A stretch of DNA of 64,000 nt from positions 34,345 through 98,344 of the forward strand of contig NZ_BOOQ01000017.1 of assembly GCF_016863315.1 (NCBI RefSeq), given 5' to 3'. The DNA comes from Planotetraspora silvatica. Its GTDB lineage: Bacteria; Actinomycetota; Actinomycetes; Streptosporangiales; Streptosporangiaceae. A program made the translations under genes and the position numbers. The notes below the pieces were generated by a model that saw only the letters and a list, made by a program, of their open reading frames with translations, searched no databases and was not told where the DNA came from. Positions 50,473 through 59,133 of this stretch are shown one piece after another. Position 1 is the first letter of the stretch. Every line of letters starts with the position of its first letter.

Positions 50473-51380
50473 CCGTCACCGTCATCCCCGAGATGACCGC
50501 AGGCACCACCCGCGCGACACTGCGCCGCAACTTCTGGCGCGGGGTGTGGCGGGTGCTGTGCCGCAAGCCGAGCCGCATGGCGGGCGTGGTCATCGTCCTC
50601 GGATTCGCCGTCATGGGCGTCGTCGGGCCGCTGCTCTACCCCGCCAACCTGCCGCGGGACGACAACGCGCTCTACGCGCCGCCGAGCCTCCAGCACCTGT
50701 TCGGCACGGACTTCGAGGGCACCGACGTTCTCGCGCTCGTCATCACCGGCGCACGTTACGTCCTGCTCACCGGCCTCGCCACGGCGGTCATCACCGTCGC
50801 GCTCGGCACCGCCATCGGGCTGTTCGCCGGGTTCAGGCGGGGCAGGTGGGACAGCGCGCTCATGCGGCTCACCGACCTGAACCTCGCGATCCCCGGACTG
50901 CCCCTGCTGCTCGTCCTGTCGACCGTGTGGAAGTTCACCAGCCCGATCGAGATGGGCCTGGTCCTCGGGTTGCTCGGGTGGGGCGGCGTCGCCCGTGCCG
51001 TACGGTCCCAGACGCTGTCGTTGCGGGAGCGGGGCTTCATCGAGGCGGCGAGAGGGCTCGGCCTGCCCACGAGGCACATCATCGGGCGTGAACTGCTGCC
51101 CAGCATGGCGCCCTACATCGCGATGAACATGCTGATCGCGGTGACCGGCGCGGTCTACGCCCAGGTGGGCCTGTTCTTCCTCGGCGTCCTGCCCTTCGAC
51201 GCCAACAACTGGGGCGTGATGCTGAACCTCGCCGTCTTCAGCGGCGGGGCGCTCACGACCCCCGCGGCGCTGCCGTACCTGCTGGCGCCGCTGCTCGCGA
51301 TCCTGCTGCTCACGCTGGGCATCGTGCTGATCGTGGACGCGATGGACGAGATCTTCAATCCCCGCCTGCGTGAGGAGTGA
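50469..51380 (+). CDS. ABC transporter permease (DppC type)
   Basis: A 303-residue permease: N-terminal LRRNFWRGVWRVLCRKPSRMAGVVIVLGF, HLFGTDFEGTDVLALVITGAR (typical DppC block after helix 1), and the ATPase-contact loop RERGFIEAARGLGL near residue 190. Forms the heterodimeric channel with the DppB-type subunit. Confidence 0.92.
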   Translation: MTVTVIPEMTAGTTRATLRRNFWRGVWRVLCRKPSRMAGVVIVLGFAVMGVVGPLLYPANLPRDDNALYAPPSLQHLFGTDFEGTDVLALVITGARYVLLTGLATAVITVALGTAIGLFAGFRRGRWDSALMRLTDLNLAIPGLPLLLVLSTVWKFTSPIEMGLVLGLLGWGGVARAVRSQTLSLRERGFIEAARGLGLPTRHIIGRELLPSMAPYIAMNMLIAVTGAVYAQVGLFFLGVLPFDANNWGVMLNLAVFSGGALTTPAALPYLLAPLLAILLLTLGIVLIVDAMDEIFNPRLREE

Positions 51381-51386
51381 CCCCGC

Positions 51387-52397
51387 TTGACCAGAGATTC
51401 CGCCGCGCCAGAGGTACGCATCCGCGACCTCACCGTGGTCTACAAGACGCCGGCGGGCGAGTTGCCGGCGGTCTCCGGCGTGAGCCTCACACTCAACCCG
51501 GGCACGATCACCGGCGTCGTCGGGGAGTCGGGCTCCGGGAAGTCGACCCTGGCGCTCTCCCTGCTCAACGCCGTGCAGCCGCCCGGCAGGATCGCCGCGG
51601 GCAGCGTCGAGATCGACGGGCTCGGGGACGTCCTCCACCTCGGTGGCGAGGACCTGCGCCGCACCCGCGGACGCAAGGTCGGCTATGTCTTCCAGGCCGC
51701 GCAGAGCTCCCTCAACCCGCTGAAGACCATCGGCAAGCAACTGCTCGACCTCGGCCGTTCGCACGACGTGGACGACCTGCGTGCGCTGGTGGCCGACGCG
51801 AAGGCGCTCCTTGCCCGGATGGGCCTCGACGGGGCCCGCGTGCTCGACTCCCACCAGCACGAACTGTCGGGCGGGATGCGCCAGCGCGTCGGCATCATGC
51901 TCGCGCTCGTGCTGAACGCCCAGGTGGTCGTGCTCGACGAACCCACGACGGCACTCGACATGATCACGCAGGCGACGATCCTGCGGATCATCAGGGAGGT
52001 CCACGAGGAGCGGGCGCTCACCACACTCGTCATCACCCACGACGTCGGAGCGGTCGCCGAGGTGGCCGACGACCTCGCCGTGATGTACGGCGGGCGCGTG
52101 GTCGAGCACGGCCCGATCACCGAGGTGCTCGGCACGCCCCGGCACCCCTACACCCAGGGACTGATCCGGGCGATCCCGCGCCTGTCGGGGGACATCTCGC
52201 TGGCCAGGGCGCTGCCCGGCAGGCCTCCCACGCTCGGCACCCTCCCTGTCGCCGGATGCGTGTTCCGGGAGCGCTGCGACAAGCGCATGGAGATCTGCGA
52301 GACGGTCGAGCCCGAGACGGTGACCCATGACGGGCGGACGGTCGCCTGCCACGCCGTTGGACGGCCGGCGCCGGTGAAGCGGAGGGAATACGCGTGA
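51387..52397 (+). CDS. ABC transporter ATPase (DppD type)
   Basis: A 336-residue ATPase: Walker A GESGSGKST near residue 50, signature LSGGMRQR, Walker B VVLDEPTTALD, H-loop ITHDVGA, and the C-terminal oligopeptide-transporter region with CVFRERCDKRMEIC, which in DppD/F binds a 4Fe-4S cluster in some members. TTG start 6 nt after the permease stop, behind GAGGAG. Confidence 0.92.
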   Translation: MTRDSAAPEVRIRDLTVVYKTPAGELPAVSGVSLTLNPGTITGVVGESGSGKSTLALSLLNAVQPPGRIAAGSVEIDGLGDVLHLGGEDLRRTRGRKVGYVFQAAQSSLNPLKTIGKQLLDLGRSHDVDDLRALVADAKALLARMGLDGARVLDSHQHELSGGMRQRVGIMLALVLNAQVVVLDEPTTALDMITQATILRIIREVHEERALTTLVITHDVGAVAEVADDLAVMYGGRVVEHGPITEVLGTPRHPYTQGLIRAIPRLSGDISLARALPGRPPTLGTLPVAGCVFRERCDKRMEICETVEPETVTHDGRTVACHAVGRPAPVKRREYA

Positions 52398-53416
52398 TCA
52401 CGGGCACTGCGATCACCAAGACGTTCAAGCAGCGCGGGAACGTCCTCGGCAAACGTGAGGTCCCGGCCCTGCGCGGGGTCGACTTCGCCATCCCGAAGGG
52501 CGGAGCGGTCTCCTTCATCGGGGAGTCGGGCTGCGGCAAGACCACCCTCGGCCGGATCATCGCCGGTCTGGAGACCTACGACTCCGGTGAGATCGTGATC
52601 GACGGCACCCCGATGTCGTCGCTGACCCACCGCAACCGCCAGCCGTACTACCGCCGGATCCAGCTGATCCACCAGGACCCCTACTCGGCGCTCAACCCCA
52701 CCCGCACGATCCACCAGACCCTGGAGGCGCCGCTGCGGCTGCGCGCCCGTCAGACGGGACGCTCGAAGTCGTGGGTCGACGTCCGCGCGGAGGAGTTGCT
52801 CGACCTGGTGGGGATCGACCCCGGCTACGTGCTGCCGCGGTACCCGCACCAGTTGTCCGGCGGGATGCGCCAGCGGGTGGTCATCGCGCGGGCGCTCACC
52901 ATGGACCCCGAGATGCTCGTGGCCGACGAGGCCGTCTCGATGATCGACGTGTCGTTGCGGCTCGGCATCCTCGGCCTCCTGCGCGACCTGCGCGAGCGGC
53001 TCGGCGTGAGCGTGCTGTTCATCACCCATGACATCGCCACCGCCCGATACGTCGGGGACGAGGGCGAGCTCTACGTGATCTACCGCGGGCAGGTCGTCGA
53101 GCGGGGACCGACCGAGACGATCATCGCCGACCCCGTGCATCCGTACACGCAGTCGCTGCTGTCGGCGATCCCGGTGCTGCACGGGCTGGAACGGCCGGGC
53201 GCCGAGCAGGTCGTGCCGACCGAGGCGCTCGACGAGGCGCAGACGGACGAGGGCTGCCTCTTCTCGCGCAGATGTCCCTTCAGCACCTCCCGTTGCGAAA
53301 GTGAGCGGCCGGTTCTGGGTCACGACGGCGGGGAGAGCGGTGAGGCGACCGTGCAGTTGCACGCCTGCTTCCATCCGCGGCGCAGGAGCGTGATCCCGCA
53401 GGGCGTGGGGGCATGA
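52394..53416 (+). CDS. ABC transporter ATPase (DppF type)
   Basis: A 340-residue second ATPase: Walker A GESGCGKTT, signature LSGGMRQR, and a Walker B region reading LVADEAVSMID, where most relatives have DEPxSALD; the catalytic Asp-Glu pair is kept. C-terminal cysteines CLFSRRCPFSTSRC match the oligopeptide ATPase tail. GTG start overlapping the DppD-type stop by 4 bp. Confidence 0.92.
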   Translation: MITGTAITKTFKQRGNVLGKREVPALRGVDFAIPKGGAVSFIGESGCGKTTLGRIIAGLETYDSGEIVIDGTPMSSLTHRNRQPYYRRIQLIHQDPYSALNPTRTIHQTLEAPLRLRARQTGRSKSWVDVRAEELLDLVGIDPGYVLPRYPHQLSGGMRQRVVIARALTMDPEMLVADEAVSMIDVSLRLGILGLLRDLRERLGVSVLFITHDIATARYVGDEGELYVIYRGQVVERGPTETIIADPVHPYTQSLLSAIPVLHGLERPGAEQVVPTEALDEAQTDEGCLFSRRCPFSTSRCESERPVLGHDGGESGEATVQLHACFHPRRRSVIPQGVGA

Positions 53417-54279
53417 CCGACATCCGGCAGGTGACGCCCGGCGCCCGCGTGGAGGACCTCGCGGCGGCCGCCCTCTGGGCCGACGCCGACGCCCCTCTGC
53501 TGGTGCGGCGGCTGGCCTCCCCGCCGTCCGGGCGCCGGTGGACGGTGCTCGCCACTCCGGGCCTCGACGGGGCCGTGTTCGCCTCCATGTCCGAGGGCGG
53601 TGTGGGACACCTCGACCTGATCGCCGTCGACCCCGCGGCCCGCGGCCGGGGAATCGGCCGCCGCCTCGCCGAGGAGGCGCAGGAGTGGCTGCGCTCGGAA
53701 GGCGCCACCGAGGTCAGATTCGCCGGGAACCCGCCGTGCTACGCCTGGCCGGGCATCGACGTGCGCTACACCCCGGCGGCCTGCCTGGCGGAGAGCCTCG
53801 GGTACGACCGGTATCGGGTGGCCTGGAACATGACGGCCGACGTCTCGGCCATGGGGAGACTGCTCGACGAGGACGACGCGGTCACCGCACGACTGGCCTC
53901 GGCCGGGGTGACCCTCCATGCCGCGCCCGCCGGGGAGCGCGGGGCCGTGGCCGCCTTCGCCCGCCGGCACTGGAACGACGCGTGGGCCTGGGAGGCCGAG
54001 CAGGCGACGGGCTGCCACTACGCGTCGCGCGACGGGGAGATCCTCGGGTTCGCCGCGTGGGGCTCCCGCCCCCTCTGGTTCGGCCCGATGGGCACGGCCG
54101 AGGCGGCCCGGGGGCTCGGGGTGGGCCGGGTCCTCGCGAGGCGGTGCCTGGCGGAGCAGAGGGCGGCGGGCCTGCGCCAGGTTCAGATCGGCTGGGTGGG
54201 CCCTGTCCGGTTCTACTCTCTGGCGTTCGGCGCGCGGGTCGAGCGGGTCTTCTGGCTCTATCGCCGCGCCCTCGGCTGA
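53413..54279 (+). CDS. Tandem GNAT acetyltransferase
   Basis: A 288-residue protein with two GNAT folds: the first has LIAVDPAARGRGIGRRLAEEA (acetyl-CoA site) near residues 73-95, the second a degraded copy (TAEAARGLGVGRVLARRCL) near 230. Its ATG overlaps the DppF-type stop by 4 bp, so it belongs to the importer operon. An amino-sugar or peptide amine is a plausible acetyl acceptor; no direct evidence. Confidence 0.82.
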   Translation: MTDIRQVTPGARVEDLAAAALWADADAPLLVRRLASPPSGRRWTVLATPGLDGAVFASMSEGGVGHLDLIAVDPAARGRGIGRRLAEEAQEWLRSEGATEVRFAGNPPCYAWPGIDVRYTPAACLAESLGYDRYRVAWNMTADVSAMGRLLDEDDAVTARLASAGVTLHAAPAGERGAVAAFARRHWNDAWAWEAEQATGCHYASRDGEILGFAAWGSRPLWFGPMGTAEAARGLGVGRVLARRCLAEQRAAGLRQVQIGWVGPVRFYSLAFGARVERVFWLYRRALG

Positions 54280-54281
54280 TG

Positions 54282-55394
54282 TCAGTCGTAGAGCAATTCC
54301 ACCTGGCCCAACCAGGAGACCGGCGAGCAGAGCCCGCGCGGGTCTTGGCCCGCGTCGAGGTGCTCGCGCAGCGAGGCCGAGCCCCACAGCAGGTCGAGGA
54401 ACGGGTCGCAGGCGAACTCGCCCGGATACAGCGTGCGGAGGCAGTGGAGCATCGACACCCCGGTGAGCACCGGCCGGAACGCCGACCGGTCGCCGACGTG
54501 CGCCTGGACGCCGCGCACCTGCAGACCCGCGTGCTTGCCGAACGTGGGGGTGAACCACGTGTCGCGGAAGCGCACCCCCGCAAGCCCGAGGCCGTTGAGC
54601 TCGGGCGCGAAACGCCCGTCCACGTACGGCGCGCCGATCAGCTCGAACGGCCGGGTGGTGCCGCGCCCCTCGGAGACGTTCGTGCCCTCGAGCAGGCCCG
54701 TCCCCGGGTAGACGAGCGCGGTGTCCAGCGTGGGCATGTTGGCCGACGGCATCACCCAGGGCAGGCCCGTCTCGCCGAAGTGCCATTCCCGCCGCCAGCC
54801 GCTGAGCGGGATCACGTGCAGGTCCGCGTCGATCGTGCGGTTGACGAACAGTGCCAGCTCACCGGGTGTCAGGCCGTGCCGTACGGGGATGGGCGCGCGG
54901 CCCAGGAAGCTCGCGCTCGCCGGGTCGAGCAGCGGCCCCTCGGCGTCGACGCCGCCGATCGGGTTGGGCCGGTCGAGCACGACGAAGCGCAGGCCCAGCC
55001 GGGCGGCGGTGACCATGAGGTCGTACATCGTCCAGACGTAGGTGTAGAAGCGCGTGCCGATGTCGCTCACGTCGAACACCAGCACGTCGACACCCGAGGC
55101 CGCCGCGAGCTCGGCGAGCTCGTCGGGGGGTCTCCGGTAGGTGTCGATGACCGGCAGTCCGGTCGCCGGATCGGTCGAGTCGCCCTCGCCCGCGCCCGCC
55201 TGCGCCGTGCCCCGGAGGCCGTGTTCGGGGCTGAAGAGCGTGGTCAGCCGGATTCCGGCCGACAGCAGGGCCGTTGCCGACGGGGTCAGATCGGGCAGGA
55301 CTCCTGTGGGGTTGGTGATGAGGCCCGCACGGCCGTGACTCGCCGGCCGCGGTGCCGCGAGCAGCTCTTCCAGCCCCGTCCGGACACGAATCAT
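54282..55394 (-). CDS. namZ: Exo-beta-N-acetylmuramidase NamZ (DUF1343)
   Basis: A 370-residue DUF1343 protein. Typical blocks: GLITNPTG, LFSPEHGLRG, SDIGTRFYTYVWTMYDLM, VLDRPNPIGG, NMPTLDTALVYPGTGLLEGTNVSEGRGTT. Bacillus NamZ removes terminal MurNAc from peptidoglycan fragments. No signal peptide is present, unlike secreted NamZ. ATG at 55394 is preferred: a TATTTT -10 box ends 6 nt upstream, predicting a leaderless mRNA. A TTG at 55412 is a weaker alternative. It is transcribed against the importer operon and divergent from murQ. Confidence 0.85.
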   Translation of the reverse strand: MIRVRTGLEELLAAPRPASHGRAGLITNPTGVLPDLTPSATALLSAGIRLTTLFSPEHGLRGTAQAGAGEGDSTDPATGLPVIDTYRRPPDELAELAAASGVDVLVFDVSDIGTRFYTYVWTMYDLMVTAARLGLRFVVLDRPNPIGGVDAEGPLLDPASASFLGRAPIPVRHGLTPGELALFVNRTIDADLHVIPLSGWRREWHFGETGLPWVMPSANMPTLDTALVYPGTGLLEGTNVSEGRGTTRPFELIGAPYVDGRFAPELNGLGLAGVRFRDTWFTPTFGKHAGLQVRGVQAHVGDRSAFRPVLTGVSMLHCLRTLYPGEFACDPFLDLLWGSASLREHLDAGQDPRGLCSPVSWLGQVELLYD

Positions 55395-55400
55395 CGGGAT

Positions 55401-55423
55401 AAAATACTCCAAATAGGATATTT
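55401..55423. promoter_or_regulatory. Overlapping leaderless promoters and palindrome between namZ and murQ
   Basis: The two start codons are 32 nt apart. On the minus strand TATTTT (55406-55401) ends 6 nt before the namZ ATG. On the plus strand TAGGAT (55414-55419) ends 7 nt before the murQ ATG. Both genes are therefore predicted to lack leaders. AAATACTCC (55402-55410) and GGATATTT (55416-55423) form an inverted repeat over both -10 boxes, a natural operator for the RpiR/MurR protein. Confidence 0.55.
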
Positions 55424-55426
55424 AGG

Positions 55427-56344
55427 ATGAAATCACTTGCGGCTCTCGCCACCGAACAGAGCGATCCCCGCTACAGCCGGATCGACACGCTTCCGACGGA
55501 GGAGATCGCCCGGCTGATGAACGAGGCCGACGCCGCGGTTCCCGCCGCCGTGGCGACGGCGGTCCCGGTGATCTCGGCCGCGGTCGACGGAATCGCCGCG
55601 CGGATCACCGCGGGCGGCCGCCTGCTCTACGTGGGCGCCGGCACGTCGGGACGGCTGGCGGTGCTCGACGCCTCGGAGTGCCCGCCGACCTTCGGCACCG
55701 ACCCGGACCTGGTCCAGGGCATCATCGCGGGAGGCGAGCCCGCGCTGACCCGATCCGTCGAGGGCGCCGAGGACGACGCGGAGGCGGGAGCGGAGGCCAT
55801 CCGGGCCAAGGGGGTCGGCCCGGGAGACTCGGTCGTGGGGATCTCCGCCAGCGGACGCGCGCCGTACGTGGTGGCGGCGGTCGCGGAGGCCCGCAGGCGC
55901 GGCGCCCTGACGGTGGCGCTGGCCTGCAACACGGGCACGCCGCTCGGCGCGGAGGCGGACCACGCCGTCGAAGTGATCGTGGGGCCGGAGATCGTGACCG
56001 GGTCGACCCGGCTCAAGGCGGGCACGGCCCAGAAACTGGTCCTCAACATGATCTCGACGATCACGATGATCAGGTGCGGCCGGACGTACGGCAATCGCAT
56101 GATCGAGGTGTCGGCGAGCAACTCGAAGCTCGTCGACCGTGCGGTGCGGATCGTCGCGGAGGTCACGGGGGCCGAGATCTCCGTCGCCCGCGAGGCCCTC
56201 GAAGGTGCGGACCACGACGTGAAGACCGCCGTCGTGATGATCCAGTGCGGCTTCTCCGCAGGCCAGGCCCGTGCGCTGCTCGCCGACCGCGGCGGGAGGC
56301 TCGACACCGCGCTGGGCGCCGATGACTCGCGGGAAGGCGACTGA
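55427..56344 (+). CDS. murQ: N-acetylmuramic acid 6-phosphate etherase
   Basis: A 305-residue SIS-fold lyase that splits D-lactate from MurNAc-6-P to give GlcNAc-6-P. Signature VGAGTSGRLAVLDASECPPTF with the catalytic glutamate in SECPPT, the SASGRAP block, and TRLKAGTAQKLVLNMISTITM. Length is normal. This is the anchor for the pathway call of the island. Start with no ribosome site; likely leaderless. Confidence 0.95.
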   Translation: MKSLAALATEQSDPRYSRIDTLPTEEIARLMNEADAAVPAAVATAVPVISAAVDGIAARITAGGRLLYVGAGTSGRLAVLDASECPPTFGTDPDLVQGIIAGGEPALTRSVEGAEDDAEAGAEAIRAKGVGPGDSVVGISASGRAPYVVAAVAEARRRGALTVALACNTGTPLGAEADHAVEVIVGPEIVTGSTRLKAGTAQKLVLNMISTITMIRCGRTYGNRMIEVSASNSKLVDRAVRIVAEVTGAEISVAREALEGADHDVKTAVVMIQCGFSAGQARALLADRGGRLDTALGADDSREGD

Positions 56345-56350
56345 CGGCGC

Positions 56351-57397
56351 ATGCTCGAGGACATTCTCCGGGCGGCGGTCCCGGAGGTCGCGTCCGCAGC
56401 TGTCGCGGTGATCGCCGTGGACGGGCGGACCGCGGCCGAGGCGGCCGTGGGAGAGGCGGTGCGCTACGCGGACGCGTCGCAGACCCCGGCTCGGGAGCGC
56501 CCGCCGGTCGCGCTCGACTCGATCTTCGATCTCGCCTCGATCACCAAGCTGTTCACGACCGTCGTGCTGCTGTCGCTCGCCGACGACGGCCGGGTGTCCA
56601 TCGACGAACCGGTGGCGACATGGCTGCCGGATCACTACGGCGATCGGCCGGCGATCACGCTCCGGCACCTGATCACCCATACGGCGGGCCTGCCGCCTGG
56701 GCGGCGGGTCGAGGCGGAACCTCCCGAGCGCCGGTGGGACACGATCCTCTCCACCCCGGCTGCCGGTCCGTCCGGGACGCACGTCTACTCCGACGTCGGC
56801 ATGATCACGGCGGGGCGGATCGCCGAGATCGCCGGGGACGCGCCTCTCGACGTGCTCGTGCGGGAGCGGATCACGGGGCCTCTCGGCCTCGCCGACACCG
56901 CCTACCGGCCGGACCCGGCATGGCTGCCGAGGATCGTGGCGACCGAGCACAAGCCTGAGCGCGCGGCGCGGCTGGGGGAGTCCGCGGCGGCCTGCGTCAG
57001 GGGAGAGGTGCACGACGAGACCGCCCACGCGCTCGGCGGCGTAGCCGGGCACGCGGGGCTGTTCTCCACGGCCGCGGACCTGGTCCGTTTCTGCGAAGCG
57101 CTGCGCGGCGGCGGCGGACTCCTCTCCCGTGAGGCGGCGGCCGAGATGACGCGCGACCACGGTGTCACCGGCAGCGCCTTCCGCCAGGGGCTCGGCGTGC
57201 GGATCGGCGACCCGGCCATCGTCGGCCCGCTCGTGGACGCGTGGGGGCACTCCGGCTTCACCGGGACGTCGCTCGTCGTGGATCCCGGCCGCCGGCTGAC
57301 CGTCGTCCTGCTCACCAACAACGTCCATCCGCTGCGGGGACGGCCCGGCATCCGGGATCTTCGCCACGCGGTCGCCGCCGAGGCTCTCCTGGCCTGA
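56351..57397 (+). CDS. Beta-lactamase-fold serine hydrolase (AmiE-like)
   Basis: A 348-residue class C beta-lactamase/esterase-fold enzyme: nucleophile motif S63-I-T-K66 in LASITKLFT, YSD at residues 146-148, and an HSG in GHSGFTGTS instead of KTG. Bacillus AmiE, the N-acetylmuramoyl-L-alanine amidase of the homologous operon, has the same fold, so removal of the stem peptide from MurNAc-peptides is likely. No signal peptide. It starts 6 nt after the murQ stop. Confidence 0.82.
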   Translation: MLEDILRAAVPEVASAAVAVIAVDGRTAAEAAVGEAVRYADASQTPARERPPVALDSIFDLASITKLFTTVVLLSLADDGRVSIDEPVATWLPDHYGDRPAITLRHLITHTAGLPPGRRVEAEPPERRWDTILSTPAAGPSGTHVYSDVGMITAGRIAEIAGDAPLDVLVRERITGPLGLADTAYRPDPAWLPRIVATEHKPERAARLGESAAACVRGEVHDETAHALGGVAGHAGLFSTAADLVRFCEALRGGGGLLSREAAAEMTRDHGVTGSAFRQGLGVRIGDPAIVGPLVDAWGHSGFTGTSLVVDPGRRLTVVLLTNNVHPLRGRPGIRDLRHAVAAEALLA

Positions 57398-57415
57398 TCG
57401 CGGTCCCGCCGGGTG

Positions 57416-57994
57416 TCAGGTCCCGTTCGGAGCCCGGTAGCGCAGGCCGTCCATCAGCAGATCGAGCAGGCGGCGGGCCTGCTCGCGCCGTTCGGGGGCA
57501 CTGGTGGTGAGGGAGACGCCGCTCAGGCTCGCGAGCACATCGTCCGGCGGGACGTCGGCCCGCACGCTCCCGTCTCCGGCGCCGGCCTGGAGCAGAGCGC
57601 CGATCGTGCCGATCAGCCGGTCGCGGCTGTGCGCGTACGGGTTTCCGCCCGAGGCGACGACCGCACGCAGCGCGTCGGCCATCCCGTGCTTGGTCGCCAT
57701 GTAGTCGACGAAGTGGTCCATCCAGTCGCGCAGGGCCTGGTCAGGAGGCTTGACCTCCAGGAGTTCAGAGGCGGCGTCGCACAACCTCGCGAGCTCGTTG
57801 CGGTAGGCCGCCTCGACGAGGGCCTCCCGCGTGGGGAAGTGGCGGTAGAGCGTGCCGATGCCCACGCCCGCCTCCTTCGCGATCGCTTCGAGCGTCACGT
57901 CCGGGCCGTCCTGGGAGAACGCGCGCACGGCGACCTCCAGCAAGCGGTCGCGGTTGCGCTGGGCGTCGGCGCGCAGCGGTCGGGCGGGCGGCAC
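57416..57994 (-). CDS. TetR-family regulator
   Basis: A 192-residue repressor: N-terminal helix-turn-helix (QRNRDRLLEVAVRAFSQDGPDVTLEAIAKEAGVGIGTLYRHFPTREALVEAAY) and a ligand-binding C-terminal domain. GTG start with GAGGAGGAAAC. Divergent from an SDR gene, with two palindromic operators in the 180-nt gap, so it likely represses both. It is convergent with the AmiE-like gene, 18 nt apart. Confidence 0.9.
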   Translation of the reverse strand: MPPARPLRADAQRNRDRLLEVAVRAFSQDGPDVTLEAIAKEAGVGIGTLYRHFPTREALVEAAYRNELARLCDAASELLEVKPPDQALRDWMDHFVDYMATKHGMADALRAVVASGGNPYAHSRDRLIGTIGALLQAGAGDGSVRADVPPDDVLASLSGVSLTTSAPERREQARRLLDLLMDGLRYRAPNGT

Positions 57995-58046
57995 GTTTCC
58001 TCCTCGTCGGGCGTTCGCAGCTCATTGTCCTGCGGGCGGGCGCAAC

Positions 58047-58102
58047 TTGCTAAACGGAGGTTCCTCCGATTAGAGTCTTCACGTAACGGAGGTTCCTCCG
58101 TT
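58047..58102. promoter_or_regulatory. SDR promoter with twin TetR operators
   Basis: TTGCTA (58047-58052) and TAGAGT (58071-58076) are 18 nt apart, and this spacer is exactly the first operator AACGGAGG-TT-CCTCCGAT (58053-58070). A second copy, AACGGAGG-TT-CCTCCGTT (58085-58102), lies 32 bp further, three helix turns away, just after the start point. Repressor binding at either would block transcription. Confidence 0.75.
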
Positions 58103-58174
58103 TTCAGCGTACCGGCTGGGCCCCCGGTGCGCATGCCCTGGCATGACGTCAATCGTGGCGAGACAGGAACGAAA

Positions 58175-59119
58175 ATGACCGCGACCACACGCATCACCAC
58201 GCCGTTCACCGCCGAGTCGACCGCTGCCGAGGTCGTCGACGGCATCGACCTCACCGGACGCCGGGTCATCGTTACCGGCGGGGCCTCCGGCATCGGCATC
58301 GAGACCGCACGGGCGCTCGCCGGAGCGGGCGCGGAGGTGACTCTGGCGGTCCGCGACCTCGCGGCGGGGGAGCGCACGGCCGAGGACATCGTCGCGACCA
58401 CCGGCAACAAGCAGATCCTCGTCGCGCGGCTGGACCTCGCCGACCAGTCGTCCGTCGCGGCGTTCACCGCCGCGTGGGACGGTCCGCTGCACATTCTCGT
58501 GAACAACGCCGGAATGATGGCCTCGCCCGAGATGCGCACGCCGGAGGGCTGGGAGCTGCAGTTCGCCACCAACCACCTCGGCCACTTCGCGCTCACCACC
58601 GGGCTGCACCGGGCGCTCGCGGCGGCCGGAGGCGCCCGCGTCGTGGCCGTCAGCTCGAGCGCGCACCTGCGATCGCCGATCGTCTTCGAGGACATCCACT
58701 TCCGGGAGCGGGAGTACGAGCCGTGGTCCGCCTACGGGCAGTCCAAGACGGCCAACGTGCTGATGGCGGTCGAGGCGACCCGGCGGTGGGCGGACGACGG
58801 CATCACCGCCAACGCGCTGATGCCGGGCGGGATCCGGACCAACCTCCAGCGGTACGTCTCCGACGAGGAACTCGAGCGCCTGCGCTCCCAGAGCGGCGCC
58901 GCGGGTGTCTCGTGGAAGACGCCCGAGCAGGGCGCCGCGACGTCCGTCCTCCTCGCGACGTCGCCTCTGCTCGAGGGCGTCGGCGGCCGTTACTTCGAGG
59001 ACTGCAACGAGGCGGAGCCGCACCAGCCCGGCACCCGGCGGGGCGTCGCGGCCTGGGCGCTCGACCGCGAGGCGGCCACCTTGCTCTGGCAGGTCTCCGT
59101 CGAGGCCCTGGCCGCGTAG
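58175..59119 (+). CDS. SDR-family oxidoreductase
   Basis: A 314-residue SDR close to the retinol-dehydrogenase/WWOX-like group: TGGASGIGIETARALAGAGAEVTLAVR near residue 33, NNAGMM, and SAYGQSKTANVL with the YxxxK pair. Those relatives usually use NADP and hydrophobic alcohol substrates. ATG at 58175 with AGGAA upstream. Probably induced when the TetR ligand is present. Confidence 0.9.
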   Translation: MTATTRITTPFTAESTAAEVVDGIDLTGRRVIVTGGASGIGIETARALAGAGAEVTLAVRDLAAGERTAEDIVATTGNKQILVARLDLADQSSVAAFTAAWDGPLHILVNNAGMMASPEMRTPEGWELQFATNHLGHFALTTGLHRALAAAGGARVVAVSSSAHLRSPIVFEDIHFREREYEPWSAYGQSKTANVLMAVEATRRWADDGITANALMPGGIRTNLQRYVSDEELERLRSQSGAAGVSWKTPEQGAATSVLLATSPLLEGVGGRYFEDCNEAEPHQPGTRRGVAAWALDREAATLLWQVSVEALAA

Positions 59120-59133
59120 GACGCCGGCGTGGG

